A stretch of DNA of 64,000 nt. Origin: Takashimella koratensis. Lineage: Eukaryota; Basidiomycota; Tremellomycetes; Trichosporonales; Tetragoniomycetaceae. Each line of letters begins with the position of its first letter. The stretch's first letter is position 1. Below the pieces are notes generated by a model, which saw nothing but the letters and a program-made list of their open reading frames with translations, made no database searches and had not been told where the DNA came from. The DNA is taken from positions 558,001 to 622,000 of the forward strand of contig BCKT01000011.1 of NCBI GenBank assembly GCA_003116875.1, given 5' to 3'. This document shows, piece after piece, positions 48,445 through 59,937 of this stretch. Made by a program: the position numbers and the translations under genes.

Positions 48445-49483
48445 GACTGTCTAGTGCCATGAATTTGACCTGCTGCTACCGTTCCTATCGTCTTACACAC
48501 CTTAACCCTTCTGTCTGATTCAATCAAGCGTTCTCTTGTTTGCAACAAAACTGAGTGATACATGTCTCTGAAAACGTGTCCAAGCATGATTTGGTGGCTG
48601 TCTCTACTTGACCTAAATTAATGAAAGTCCTGACCGTAAAAGTAAACATAACGCGAGATATACTCAAATATCGCAAGGTTGCATGGGGTTTCTGTTTCAA
48701 GTCACGCGGGTTCTTTCCAGTGACCGAGTAATGATGGAATTGGATGTTCACTTACGAGGCAGCGCATGTACGCAAGAACTGAAACTTTCACGTGCATTTC
48801 GCAGTTTTCTATCGAGATCACTGTCATGTACTGCAGCGATGCCATTTCGATAATTTGCCCTTTGATTCATGACTGATGCAGCTTGCTGGATCAACACTGT
48901 GTGGAATAATTTGAGTAGTGCTTCGGCTGAATTTTCATTTGGCACAGAATGAGCCCATAAGCAAAAACTGTTGGAATTGTGCGAGAGAGTAGCCCAACTT
49001 GCGATCCAAATCGAGTATCGTTCTTACGTTCAAGTGGTTCATACTTGTGAGCGAGAAAACAAAAACACCGGACAAGTAGGTGCACGACATAGTCCTTGAA
49101 CCTGTATTACCATCTCTTTGACCCTATCATGGCGATAATCTTTGCACAATGTCTTTTGAATACAACAATACTTGTGGAAAGCCAAAGCTGGCGTCGAAAT
49201 GAAAACGTATTTCCTGGGATGAATCTCAGTTTACAATGATTCTTGTTTTCTTTCACAGCAACAGAACCATGAGGCTTGCATAGATCGTCTGGGGCTTGAT
49301 AGTTATCTCGTTGCCTTGTATTTTATGGTGCGACCTTCGTCCCTTGAAAGAAGAGAAGGAGAAAAGACTGGTGACCAAGCTCGCGGTCCACTCAACTGTT
49401 TTGAGAGACTAGCCGGCTTTGGATGAGCGAAAGTTGAACGGTCTGCATTCGGTTATGTACAACATGACGAAATGATGCTTGCA

Positions 49484-51099
49484 TCATGTTGTAGCCCACA
49501 CTTCCACTCCAACGCAATCAAAAGACGCTGCTTTTGATGATATTGTATCGTCAGAGCGGCACAAAACACCGTTATTGTATGTTGGGCATGTTGCCGACGT
49601 GTTGCGAGAAAATGTCGAGTCCAACAACAGGCCATAAGCGCCATCGCTACAACAAGCACGAGTCAGTCACAATGACTCTGAAAACTAGAAGACACATACC
49701 CTCCGCCAAATGAGATCAACGAAGTTTCACAAAGTGCAAAGTATTGGTTCCTGCCTGTCCACTTGAACGTCTGAAAATGCGATGGTCTGGAGGAGGAAGA
49801 CTTGAACAGAAAACTGGACGCGATCAATTCTATTCTTTACCTTTTGGTACTCACGATTCTCCAGATCCATAATAGGTCCCCTCCCTCTTGACAATAGGTT
49901 CGTTCAAGAATACTCCAAATGTGTTGCCGTCGCTGTCCTTGACAATCAAGACGTTTCCGCTGGTCCGATTAGTGGCGGCGTATTTGGCGACTTGGTTGTA
50001 CAGCGTGTTCAGAGAAGCGCCGTGCTGATCCAGAGAAACTGGTTGTTAGTCGCCAAGTAAGATCTAAGCTGACTTACAAAGCAATCGCCAAGTGTCTGAT
50101 AGCTTTTGCCGTGGAGGTAACGACTGTCGGAGCTGCCGCGAGTCAGTCGCTGCGATTGTGCCGATCACTCACCTCAGAGGCACTAAGAGAATCAAGAATA
50201 GGCATAGTACTCTCTCGCCGACCAACGAGATGCGTATGCATCAGCTCTTCAGCACGTGTAGTAGTCGACCAATCGTCATCGTGGGTCTGAGCGGCTTTTG
50301 GTTTGAATCCAGGTGCTCCTGAAGGGGCGGTGTAGCTGAAAGCTATTTGCTCAGCTGAAGCAAAGGGGCTGTCGTGTGTGATGTCAATTGGCAAGGCGGT
50401 TTTGCTAACAGTTGATGGTTCGCCTCGAGGGTCTCCGAAATCAGGATGGAAAGTGGAAGGGGTGATAGCGGTTCGCCACTTGTTCGCCATCTTGGAAGTG
50501 GTGGCAATGGTGCTGGCTATCGATGCTTTGGTCGGCGAGAAGCCGAACATCCCAGCGGAGTGGTGAGCTGCATCTTCTCCACCTTGACGACTCGAGCCAC
50601 GTCCAAGCGTCGTCGCTTGATCGATGGAAGACCGCCGTATTCGCCTAAACTCGGAAGCCGCATCGCTGCCAGACCGACGGAATTTCTGTGGTGATACGTC
50701 TACGTTGGCTTCTGATATTGCTGGAGGAGAGCTAGGGCCTGTGAATCTCTGCTGCCGATGGTCCTCTTGGGAATTTGGGTCATAATCCGCAGAGATCTCG
50801 AAAGGTCTGGGAGGTAGGTTGATAAGGATCGGGAGTGGTCGGCGAGCGGGGCCGGACGGAAGGTCACGCGTTGAAGGCCCAGACGCGGATGAGGGCCGCA
50901 TTGCGTTCATTGGTCGCTGGTCGGCTTCGTCCTCAAAAGAGCCCAAAAGATCGTGTTCGCCGAGTTGAGTGGGAGGGGGAACCGTTGACGGGCGAAGGGC
51001 TTGGGTGAACGCGCCAAACTCGGAGGATGTTGAGCGGTGGCGTGTGTGATTCGATACAGGAGCCGCCGAACTGTTCGCTCTTGCCTGCTGAGAGTGCAT
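49484..51099 (-). CDS. OXR1: OXR1-like TLDc-domain protein
   Basis: Start MHSQQARANSSAAPVSNHTR at 51099, stop 49484-49486. The long first exon encodes about 310 Ser/Pro-rich residues without known domains. The TLDc domain follows over four small exons: SLPPRQKLSDTWRLLFSLDQ, HGASLNTLYNQVAKY, NVLIVKDSDGNTFGVFLNEP and FQTFKWTGRNQYFALCETSL. It then reads SFGGGDGAYGLLLDSTFSR and FDCVGVEVWATT*. These are the family blocks of Oxr1, which protects against oxidative stress in many eukaryotes and, in yeast, promotes V-ATPase disassembly. Head-to-head with BMT2, 194 bp between starts. Confidence 0.92.
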
Positions 51100-51293
51100 G
51101 CTTGGACGATGAGGCCGGGGGGCAATGTAGGAAGATGAAGAGGAAGAGGGAGAGGAAGTGGGTCAAGGATGGAGGCTTGCTCGGTGACGGCGTCGTTCAG
51201 GCACGACCGCGGATGCTTATTTTTCTGTGCGATTTTCTTTGATTTTGGCGTTGGTCCATTCCTCACCCGAACCGACTCGTGTCGCCTTGCCCG

Positions 51294-52260
51294 ATGCGCA
51301 GCAAACGAGAGCGCAAGCTACCAATCACTGGGGCCTCGTCGTCACACGGGAAAGCAGTCTCTCACAAAGTAACGCAATCGACTATCGCATCATTTCATAC
51401 ATTGCTCAAACAGCAAAAGTTGCTCCAACGGAAGCTTGCCGCCGCGCCCAAAGATTCTAGTCTTGTCGCTTTGGAAGCCGAGCTATCTGTCATCGCGCGC
51501 AAGATCGGGGAGCTCGGGGGTATTGAGGCGTATCAACAAGCAAGTCTACTCGGCCAGTCGCAGTTGAGAGGCGGGGGATCGAACAAGATATTGGTATCCT
51601 GGCTCAATGAGCTGGGGTTACCCAGCCAAACCAGCACAACAAAGCTTCGGTGCGTAGATGACCGCTAAAAGCGAATGATTCTAGTTGTTGACACTCTTTC
51701 CATCAAGCATGCTTGAAATTGGCGCACTCTCGCCCGACAACTTTCGAAAATGTTCAGCGTGGATAGACAACCATCCTATCGACTTGAACGCTCAACATCC
51801 TTCCATCGTGCAACAAGATTTTCTACTTCGACCTGTACCCAACATCGACGCCGAGAAGTTCGACATTATTAGCTGCAGCTTGGTTTTGAACTACGTGCCG
51901 GACGCTAAAGACCGCGGTAGGTGATAGGTAAGATCCGGTTAACAGGTCGCTAACAAGAATGCGATAGGCCTCATGCTAAAACTGTGCAGGCAACAACTCA
52001 AGCCCCAGACTTCTTCACTTCTGTTTGTTGTCTTGCCTCAACCTTGCGTGACCAACTCGCGATATACGACTTTAGAATCGTTCCGAGATTTGTGTAAATT
52101 GGCGGGATTCCGGTTAGTTCGAGAGCAACTGAGAAGCGGCGGGAAGTTGGCATTTTGGCTATGGTCATGGGAGCCTCAGGTATTAACTCGACAAGCAACA
52201 GTCGGCAAGTCGGTCAAAGTAGATGGTCCTAAGCTCAATAACTTCTCTATAGTCCTCTGA
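51294..52260 (+). CDS. BMT2: 25S rRNA adenine-N1 methyltransferase BMT2
   Basis: Start MRSKRERKLPIT at 51294. Blocks SFHTLLKQQKLLQRKLA, LGGIEAYQQASLLGQSQLRG, MLEIGALSPDN (SAM-binding glycine region), IDLNAQHPSIVQQDFLLRP, KFDIISCSLVLNYVPDAKDR and LFVVLPQPCVTNSRY are those of the Bmt2 family (DUF3321). The family methylates N1 of an adenine (A2142 in yeast) of 25S rRNA in the nucleolus. Three exons; stop TGA 52258-52260. The C-terminus (KLAFWLWSWEPQV) is slightly longer than usual but plausible. Confidence 0.93.
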
Positions 52261-52393
52261 ACATATTGATAACATCCCCTTGTTGTACATGTTGTATATA
52301 ATGCCCCGAAGCTGCTTCTTCAAAGACATTCACGTCTTGTCCGTGTCTCACAACATCATAGCCTGATTTGGGCGAATCATAAATCTCTATTCG

Positions 52394-53375
52394 TTAAGTC
52401 AACAGGACGGCTAACAGCAGAATGATGAGGATGACTATCAAGATGCCGATGCACCATGAGCTACGAGTCTCTGTTCATCTTACTTAGCCCAGATCTATCC
52501 AAAAGAGACACGCAACATGTCTTAGACTCACCTTCGTTCCGCCGGATAAAATCCTGCAATGTCTTCGATACTTTGGTCAATCTGGATTGGGTACTGTCGA
52601 CATTGTATGAGAGACCATCGAGCATCCTGTTGATGAAGGCTTGCTCAGCGTGTGTTGAACTTGACCTGGAGCGACCTACTCTGACTGCTCCCCCACTTCT
52701 CGACCTATGAGACCGGCTTGAGAAGCCAGTGTGGACAGTGTACCCGAGATTACGCCCAAGGTTTGATCTTGGCGTTGCATCAGAACCTGTGACGGCGATG
52801 AGCAGGCGCTTGTCGCTGCCAATGAGTCCCATTTACCTGTTGTCCTTCTCGCTCCCATCTTTGGGCTTCATCGGCGTCCTCCTCGTCCCTTGGTGATTGG
52901 CGGACATCTCCACGATTGGGGAGCCTGGGATCGCTCTTGGGCTGTCCTGAGTGCGGCGAGGCTGAGCTTCTTGCTCTGATATCCTGAGAGATGATTCAGT
53001 TCATATCCAGCGAAGAGGACATACCTCAACCTCTCGTTTCACACGGGTAACAAATCGTCGTCGTTCGGCTACTTCGCCAAGATCCAATCCCCAACGAGAA
53101 CCCGACTGCTCAACCACTCTGACGCACTCTTCCAAATCCTCTATATCGGCTTCGAGGAGCCCCAAGCTCCCCAGGAGTTCTTCTTTAGCTTCGATAGACT
53201 CCGGAGCAGACTTATTTTGACCGGATGATGAGATTCGTTCGTAGGAGGATATCAGGGTGTAAGCGGCGTTGAGATTGTGTTGGACGTCTCTGCGCGGAGT
53301 TCAGCGGACGATGTTGGTGACACAACGTAGGGGAAGCACACACCTCTTGAGGTCATGGTACGGATCTCTCGACAT
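52394..53375 (-). CDS. TLG1: Qc-SNARE of the TLG1/syntaxin-6 family
   Basis: Start MSRDPYHDLK at 53375. An N-terminal helical domain (DVQHNLNAAYTLISSYERIS; DIEDLEECVRVVEQ) is followed by an acidic linker and the SNARE motif QRQDQTLGVISGTLSTLASQ, AGLIGREVGEQSEMLDGLSY, NVDSTQSRLTKVSKTLQDFI. The zero-layer Gln is in VGEQSEML. A separate last exon gives SSWCIGILIVILIILLLAVLLT*, the membrane anchor. The join GEQSE|MLDG requires a 53 nt intron (GTAGGT..CAACAG); it keeps the heptad spacing of syntaxin-6, whereas reading through adds a stop. Known role: endosome-to-Golgi fusion. Confidence 0.9.
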
Positions 53376-53497
53376 TGGAGGAGAGGCCGTCAGATGGGGG
53401 TTGTGCTTGCTTCGTGCTGCGTGGGTGAGAAGGGAGGGGGGAGGGGGGGAGTTGAAGGAAGGAGAAATACCGAGTTGCATGACGGCAGTGCCGGGAG

Positions 53498-53510
53498 TCA
53501 CGTGACGTCA
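53498..53510. promoter_or_regulatory. Overlapping TCACGTGA and TGACGTCA palindromes
   Basis: An E-box-type palindrome (53498-53505) overlaps a CRE-type palindrome (53503-53510) by three bases in the 250 bp divergent promoter of TLG1 and BST1. bHLH and bZIP factors respectively bind such cores in fungi; use here is inferred. Confidence 0.5.
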
Positions 53511-53625
53511 GACCCGAAGAATACCCGTGCAGTCACTCAAAGTCAGCATCATCCTCCATCCTCTACCCCACCCGCAATACCACCACCCTCTCACATATCC
53601 CCCCGCCAGAGCGTTACGCATGTGA

Positions 53626-56600
53626 ATGCGTGCAAAGAATACCGACGTTGTATCCGCCGACCCTCGGGCCCAAGCCCCGGGGGCAGCGAAAACCAGCCGA
53701 CATTACTCGACTCTCATTTTGGCCGTCGTCTTCCTTTTCATGTCTTGGGGCGCATTTCATGTCCTCGATCTGGACATGAAGCAGTCTGGCGGATGGGGGT
53801 GTGAAATGAGCTGGATGACGCCATCTTACGTCCCCATTGATTGGCACGACTCGCCCGTGCCGAAATACGCTTTATATCTCTATCGAGAAGAAGGCGTAGA
53901 TCCAGAGTTGAAGGTGGGTAGGGTATTTACATAAAACACCTTGCGCCCGGCATAGCTAACAGTCTCATTCTTAGCCCTCTGGTCATCCTGTCATCTTCGT
54001 ACCGGGAAACGCAGGATCTTTCAAACAAGTCCGCTCGATAGCATCTTCCGCTTCAAGACAATTTCGGGACGGACAGCTGCCAAAACACATCTCCAAGCAT
54101 CTCGACTTCTTTACACGTGAGTAAACAGAGCAAGTATATCGCTTACTGCTACAGTGGACTTCAACGAAGATTTCACGGCCTTGCACGCAGGGACCTTGAG
54201 ACGACAAAGTCAACATCTGGCGGCCAGCATTCACCGCGTTCTCGCCGCATACGATCATTCGCCTCCTGAAAGTCGCCCGACCAGAGTCACAATACTCGGG
54301 CATTCGATGGGCGGCATCGTTGCTGAGCTCGCCCTGGCCAAGGAAGACATTGATGCATTAGTGGATTCCGTCGTTACCATGTCGACTCCGCACTTGATGC
54401 CTCCGGTAACTTTTGAATACGAAATGGAACAAGTCTACCGAGACATAAGGGCGTATAGTCATCGGTCGCCTCGCCCCATTCTGGTATCGTTGTGTGGAGG
54501 GTCCGCAGATTTACAGATTGTCTCCGATTCCTGCGGACTGGCGCTCGGTTCGGGTTCTGCAGAGGACGTGCTCGCTGTTTTCACATCAGGAATCCCGGGA
54601 GCATGGACGTCTGTCGAGCATCAGGCGATGGTTTGGTGTCATCAAATCCGGTGGAGAGTGGCGCGCTCTCTCCTCGAGATGGCAAATACTCGCTCTCGCT
54701 CCAACAAGATCTCTGTCGCCAATGCTTGGCTCATCGGCCCAAACCTTGCTCCGCCCAATGATGTACTCCCATATAGTCAATCGGTTTCGATCATTGATTC
54801 AAACATGACGGTTCGGGTACGACCAAGGCATCCGCTCGAGGCGTTGGCTGCGGTTCGTTTCCGAGCCGAGCACTGTATCTCCGAATGCACGCCGATCCCT
54901 GTTGATATCACCGCCTTACCGACCCCTAATGATCCGAACAAACCCTTTCCAGCTACAGGAGAAGGTATCCAAATCGATGAGATCAGCTATCGGCTCACAT
55001 TTCACTTCCCAAACCCCGAGGGAACGATTATCATTCACTCTTCGTCCGCATTCGACCTCCATTCAGGAAAACATGTTCAGGTGGAAACTGCTCTTGCAAA
55101 GTGGACGCCGGGTTCGTCCACCATTCCCGGTCATTACGGGGAGGCAGAAGGCCTGTTCACATACGATGTTCATTTCGCGGGGTTTCGTTCGTCATCTCTA
55201 CTCGTTTATCAACTCACGGTCCATCGAGGACGATGTGAAGGTGAACATTTTGTTTTTCGAACGACGAGAGTAGCTCTGACTCAATGACAGGGCCTCCTTC
55301 AGTGATCCAACATCTATCACATGCGAATCCCGATTTGTCACCATCGACCATGGAGACACAGTTTTATCCAGCCTCGGCTCCCAATATTTGGATCCACTCC
55401 CATATCGACTCGGCGCCATACTTAGGCCTCGAGCAATATAACGGCATTTCTTTGCGAGTCTTGCAATCAGCAGATTGTCCAATCAACTCAGTCCAATTGT
55501 CTACCGATTTCAGCGCGACTGCGGCCAAATCCATTGCTCGTCACAAAATGGCCTTGATCGCGTGGCCTACGGGCTGGACAATGTGGATCATTTCTCGACA
55601 ATACTTCATTTATTATCAGACCGGTGCGTCAGAGTTTATCGACGAGTGACTGACTACTGACAACACGGCCAGGTGTTCTCCCAACATTTATAGAGGTCTT
55701 GAATGACAACCTGGGGTGGTCGGTAGTACGGCCAATCTCTGGACTAGTCGGGATCTATGTGCTGCAGTCATTTCTTCACATTCCCTTTTCCGCTTGGAGC
55801 GGTGCTGTTTTGGGCGTTTCGGATTATGTCTTCGCTCCTCTCTTGCTGTTTTATGCCGCATGGTCTTTGAGCTTCGTCTGTTTCGTGTGCCACGGGAAAG
55901 GATCGATCGAGAAAGTTGTCGCGTGGTTGACTTCACTGCAGTCATCAACTCCTAAGTGAGTCCACAATAAATTGCCTATGCTAATGAACTTTAGAGCAGT
56001 GGCAACTCCGTTTTCTCTTCGATCTCAATTGCTGCTCGCCGGTGTTCTTCTATTCCTCGTAAAAATTTTTCTCATCAACGAAATGGCAATAGTTACGTTG
56101 GCAGTCGTCCAGATGGGTCTGGTAGCATCTGTACCGAGAAGCGAAGTGAGTAAAGTAGTAGGCTCATATTACCAGAGAGAAAGACGATGCTGACGTTTTA
56201 CCTTGATTCTCTCTGCCAGATTTTACGTTCCAGGCTCTCTTCCACCGTCCTTCTTTGTTTGCTGTGTCTCCTTCCGTATAATTTGCCGTCATTGGCGGTT
56301 TGGGCCAGAAACATGTTGATCGAATGGCGGCATCCATTTGACAATGATCACGCTCTGCTTCCAGTATTGCCGGGTTTAATAGCCGTCCTAGGGACGGCTC
56401 GAGCTGGCGAAACAGAACTCAAACAAGGCGCCTTGTAAGTCATGGCATCTAATCATGGGTGTCCTTCTATGCCAGTCGCTAATATTTATTCAGCCCTCTA
56501 TCGATATGTTTGCTGGCAGCCCTGGCGTGCGGTACAAGCTTCATGTTTGGTATTCGTTGGACGTTTCTCCTGCAACCCATTCTCAATTTGACTCTTCTCG

Positions 56601-56647
56601 CTCTTGGAATTACATTGTTCAATTCTGCTAGACTGACTCGTTCGTGA
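53626..56647 (+). CDS. BST1: GPI inositol-deacylase BST1/PGAP1
   Basis: Start [16 protein letters not shown] at 53626, then a membrane anchor ([20 protein letters not shown]). [60 protein letters not shown] and the lipase elbow [16 protein letters not shown] (catalytic Ser) define PGAP1. A luminal beta-rich region and several C-terminal membrane helices ([39 protein letters not shown]) follow to the stop at 56645-56647. The apparent stop at 55285-55287 is inside a 50 nt intron (55241-55290), which joins [12 protein letters not shown]. In the ER the enzyme removes the inositol acyl chain from GPI-anchored proteins to allow export. Its 3' end is 37 bp from the opposing TMLH gene. Confidence 0.93.
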
Positions 56648-56684
56648 TCATAATATGCATGTAAATGATTTCTTCTGTCTAGGT

Positions 56685-58277
56685 CTACCATCCAAACGCC
56701 CATTTAGAGTCAGAAGTTGGGTATTTCATAGACAAGGCAAGTCGTCGTGCGTGCCAGTCGTCCGCCCCGACATAGGCCCCACACATTCGTCGTTGTCCGG
56801 TGAAAGCAGACCTCCCATGCATGACGCGCCAATTATCGATGACTTTGACAATCAGAGTCAGCTAAAAGGATCCGATGAATGTAAGGAAGCTAGCTCACCG
56901 ACAACAGTCCCTGGAGCCAGCTGAACCCAATACTCTGCGTCTTCGCTGCTGATGATATTCTGCAGTTCCTGAGCGGCGTCATACCAAGCTCGAATCTCGT
57001 CGGCAGTCCATCCCGCTCCCAAAACACCCCGATCTTCGTTGTTCCATCTAACTTGCGCGATTTTTCCGTGGTGATCATGTTGGAAGATTGGCTGCAGGAG
57101 CGCCGGTCTGAAGATCTCTTCGGGGCTTCCAGATGCGTGAAAGGGTACTTTGAGTCGTGATAACGTTTGAAAGAACGTAGGATGCGATGTTTTCAAGCGC
57201 GAAGCGACATATAGTCCATCGACCAAAAGTGTCTCGCCACCCTGACCTGGAGGCGGATGCGACAACAAGTGGAAAACTTGCAGGCCGGCAGGCTCGTTGA
57301 AATATGCTGTATCGGTATGAGCGGGGAGTGCCTGGCTGCTATACGCAAGGTCCCCATGCGACATGTCGGCTTCAAAGTCCCAGAAGCCACCATCTGGCAA
57401 TCAGCTTCAGCCTGATCGACCCCTTACATTGTGTATGTCGTATCCTTCCGATACGCCTTACGAGTGCTTCCGTGTCTTCCGGAGTCGGGGGAACTTTGTT
57501 TACAAAACAAAAACCGTAATGATACAAACTGTCAGCGGCGTGAAGCAGAACTCAACACCTACGATCTTGTCGAGCCATTGTTTGACCGCCAGTTCGCTAG
57601 AGTAGTCCTCTGACATCATAACAGCCTCATATTCTACAGCAGGAACTCGCCGCAAGACATCCGAGTTCCACATAATACGGCTTCTCTTATCAGCTGCTGG
57701 GGCAGATGTCATCTTACCTCTCTTCTTGATCTTTTGGACTCAAGGGGGGATCATATGCCATTTTCCTGAGAACTGGGAGTGGGAAAGATGAAACATGACG
57801 AGGAGCGCTTGGCCAGGTAATCACCAGGTTGTCTCCTTGCACAGAGACTAGGGAAGGAGCTACTGTAGCCTGTTTTGATATAGTCAGATGAAGTTGTCTT
57901 ATAGGGGAACATACGGGCGGCATCGATCTTAAACGCTGTTTGGTGAAAGCGTGAAAGCACTGTGAACATCTGCAATGATCTAGCAGGAATTGAGTGTCAC
58001 TGTATATCACAGAGAAGATCATTTGTCAGCAGTGTGAGCGTTGCTACCAAGGCCAAGCTCACAAGGCAGTGCGGTCTCCTGAGGACCAATGGACAATGAC
58101 TTTCTGGTCTTGCAAGAAAGCATGCTGTTCACTTGAAGTATTTGAAGAGAAGTTTCTGCGGAAAGTCTGCGCAGCGAAGCGAGGAGAAAATGACGAGGCC
58201 ACAAGGTGCGATCGAGGTAGTCTGTTTGGATCCTGCTTAGCTCGAGTGAGACGAGTCGGTGAACATAGCGAGGTCAT
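56685..58277 (-). CDS. Trimethyllysine dioxygenase (TauD/TfdA-type, carnitine biosynthesis)
   Basis: Start at 58277 gives a basic, Ser/Arg-rich leader (MTSLCSPTRLTRAKQDPNRL ... FRRNFSS) typical of mitochondrial targeting. The N-terminal zinc-ribbon-like domain has FLLDHCRCSQCFHAFTKQRL. The dioxygenase domain has YGGFWDFEADM, the iron-binding HTD in LPAHTDTAYFNEP, GLQVFHLLSHPPPGQGGETL, and the distal His in NWRVMHGRSAFTGQRRMCGAY. The terminal exon (56685-56842) follows an intron at 56843-56898. The enzyme hydroxylates N6-trimethyllysine with 2-oxoglutarate. The junction between QWLDKI and YGFCFVNKVPPTPED (34 nt candidate intron, 57529-57562) does not keep frame with any canonical donor, so this copy may contain an indel or be non-functional. 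Confidence 0.85.
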
Positions 58278-58642
58278 CTACGATGATGATTGGGCCACGT
58301 ACGGTGATGATTGGAGCCCTGGCGCAGTGTGGGGGGCGAAGCGACGGCAGATTTGGCGAGTGACCGAGGCTGGGAGGCTATCGACATGAGGGACTGCTAG
58401 CAACTTGGCGTGATGGCGTGTCCTCGAGGCCATGGTGTGGGATGAGGAGGAGGAGAGGGGGGAGGAGAAGAGATGAGCGGGTGACGGCGGATGAAGCGTA
58501 AAGTACAGTACCGGTGCTGAAGATGTCGAGTCACGTGACGCTGCGTGCCGTCATTACCCGATCACCTAGCGTCGCGTGCACACAATTCACTCCACTCTCC
58601 CTCACCATCCTTACCTACACCCATCCAGGCCATAGCCGCACC
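58278..58642. promoter_or_regulatory. Divergent promoter TMLH / RING gene with TCACGTGA
   Basis: 365 bp with an exact TCACGTGA palindrome at 58531-58538, 105 bp before the RING gene start, and G-rich purine blocks near 58440-58470. No coding sequence recognised. Confidence 0.5.
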
Positions 58643-59830
58643 ATGGATCAAGATCCTGGACAGTCATCGCCCATAGGTGCAGGCGAGAGTAGCCGTACTC
58701 GCCGCCCTTCCTCGTCACTTCCCAAGCCAAGCAAATCGGGCCGACCTCGAGTCATCCGCACGTTTGAAGAAATTCAGGTGACCAAGGAGATCACCGCAGA
58801 GGAGTGGTACGAAGAGATGGAGTGCGGTATCTGCGCCCATATCCTGTAAGTTGAGACGCATGGGAAGGGAGAACCCCTATCATATCCTTGTAATCGTCAA
58901 TCTCAGCTCTGACGGCTCTGCAGTGGTATGACTCAGGCTTTGGTTCCTTGCGGGTGAATACATTTAACACAGGCTATTCCACTTCTGAATCGTAGGCTGA
59001 CTGCATTTGCTCGCTCCTTTCAACTCGTCCCGTTCACCTCTTCCAAAGTCACTCGTTCTGCGGTCCATGCACCTGGACGTGGATCAAAGTCAACAAGGTA
59101 GAACACGACTACCACGAGTATATGGCTGACATTTAGAACACGACGTGCCCTCATTGCAGAGCACAGCTATCCCATGAAACGCCCTTCATCCCAAATTACC
59201 AAGTCGATCATATCATCGATCGCAAAATCCGCCTACTGCCAGCCAGTGAGCAAAAAACAGAGCTATCATCGGAGCTGCATTCAAAACAAAAGTAAGTCTT
59301 GTGTTCGATGACATGCTTACAGTTGAAGAGAGTGGAGATCCTTGCAAAGCAGTTCTCCCTCCCGTGCGTCCAAAAAGAGCCGCGACGACATCACCTTGCT
59401 TGATCCGCCTCTCGGTCGAACTGGTTTCAACGAGATGTTCCCTGATAGACGGCGTGCCTCAAGATATCTCGCCGAACTCGGGGCGCCCATCGACTTTCAA
59501 ACGCTGAACACCACGCTTGGCCGTCTTCGTCATTTCCATACTGTGAATCGGCCGTCTTTACAGCCTCATTCGATCCCAGATCTCCTCGGTACAGCAAGCA
59601 TCGGAGACCTCGATAGTCTCCGGGACCTGGTTCAACCCGATCACACGCTTGATACTCAAGATCACGCTCTAGCACGACCCCACATACGTCGACGCCATGA
59701 CTTGGTTCACAACGCTTCACAACCCTTAAGTTCTTCTCCATCGGAAGTGGGTCGCCAGGATTCAGGGCGAGGATCTCGTCATCGGCCATTAGTAGTCTCA
59801 TCGGATAGCGAAGCATCGGACAATGAATGA
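58643..59830 (+). CDS. RING-finger E3 ubiquitin ligase, C3HC4 type
   Basis: Start MDQDPGQSSPIGAGESSRTR. After a Ser/Arg-rich N-terminus, splicing of short exons assembles a RING finger: ECGICAHIL, GMTQALVPCGHSFCGPCTWT, NTTCPHCRAQL, i.e. Cys-x2-Cys ... Cys-x-His-x2-Cys-x2-Cys ... Cys-x2-Cys. The C-terminal region (VDHIIDRKIRLLP, then disordered Ser/Arg/Pro-rich sequence) ends in an acidic serine cluster SSDSEASDNE*. The RING region recalls the CHFR/RNF8/Dma class, but no FHA domain is present. Presumed E2-binding ubiquitin ligase; substrate unknown. Convergent with GNA1, 107 bp between stops. Confidence 0.85.
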
Positions 59831-59937
59831 GTAAACAGACATCCTTGTGCCATTAGTCTCAGTATATTGTATAAATATGTACAGGGTCGTTTGCGTTGTC
59901 GTCTCCATTTGGCATGGCTCGCGAATGTCCGGGGTCG

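Larger units (their letters stand above)
46677..49483. other. Gene-poor, AT-richer region
   Basis: 2.8 kb with no recognised gene. It is the only long stretch in the window that is visibly AT-richer than its surroundings. It contains a (TTC)n run, a 17-base C homopolymer, direct and inverted 14-bp repeats, and two short minus-strand frames that could be exons (46963-47160 and 48748-48945). No transposase, tRNA or known non-coding RNA was recognised. The left end doubles as the ACBP-ankyrin promoter, with a TATATATA tract near 46920. Confidence 0.55.

Noticed and set aside
55241..55290. Apparent premature stop and frameshift in BST1
   Set aside because: A 50 nt GT-AG intron with a CTGAC branch point removes the stop and joins RCE to GPPSVIQHL in frame.
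56858..56900. C-terminus of the dioxygenase at SLHSSDPFS*
   Set aside because: This is read-through of a GTGAGC donor; the spliced exon supplies the expected NWRVMHGR iron-ligand segment.
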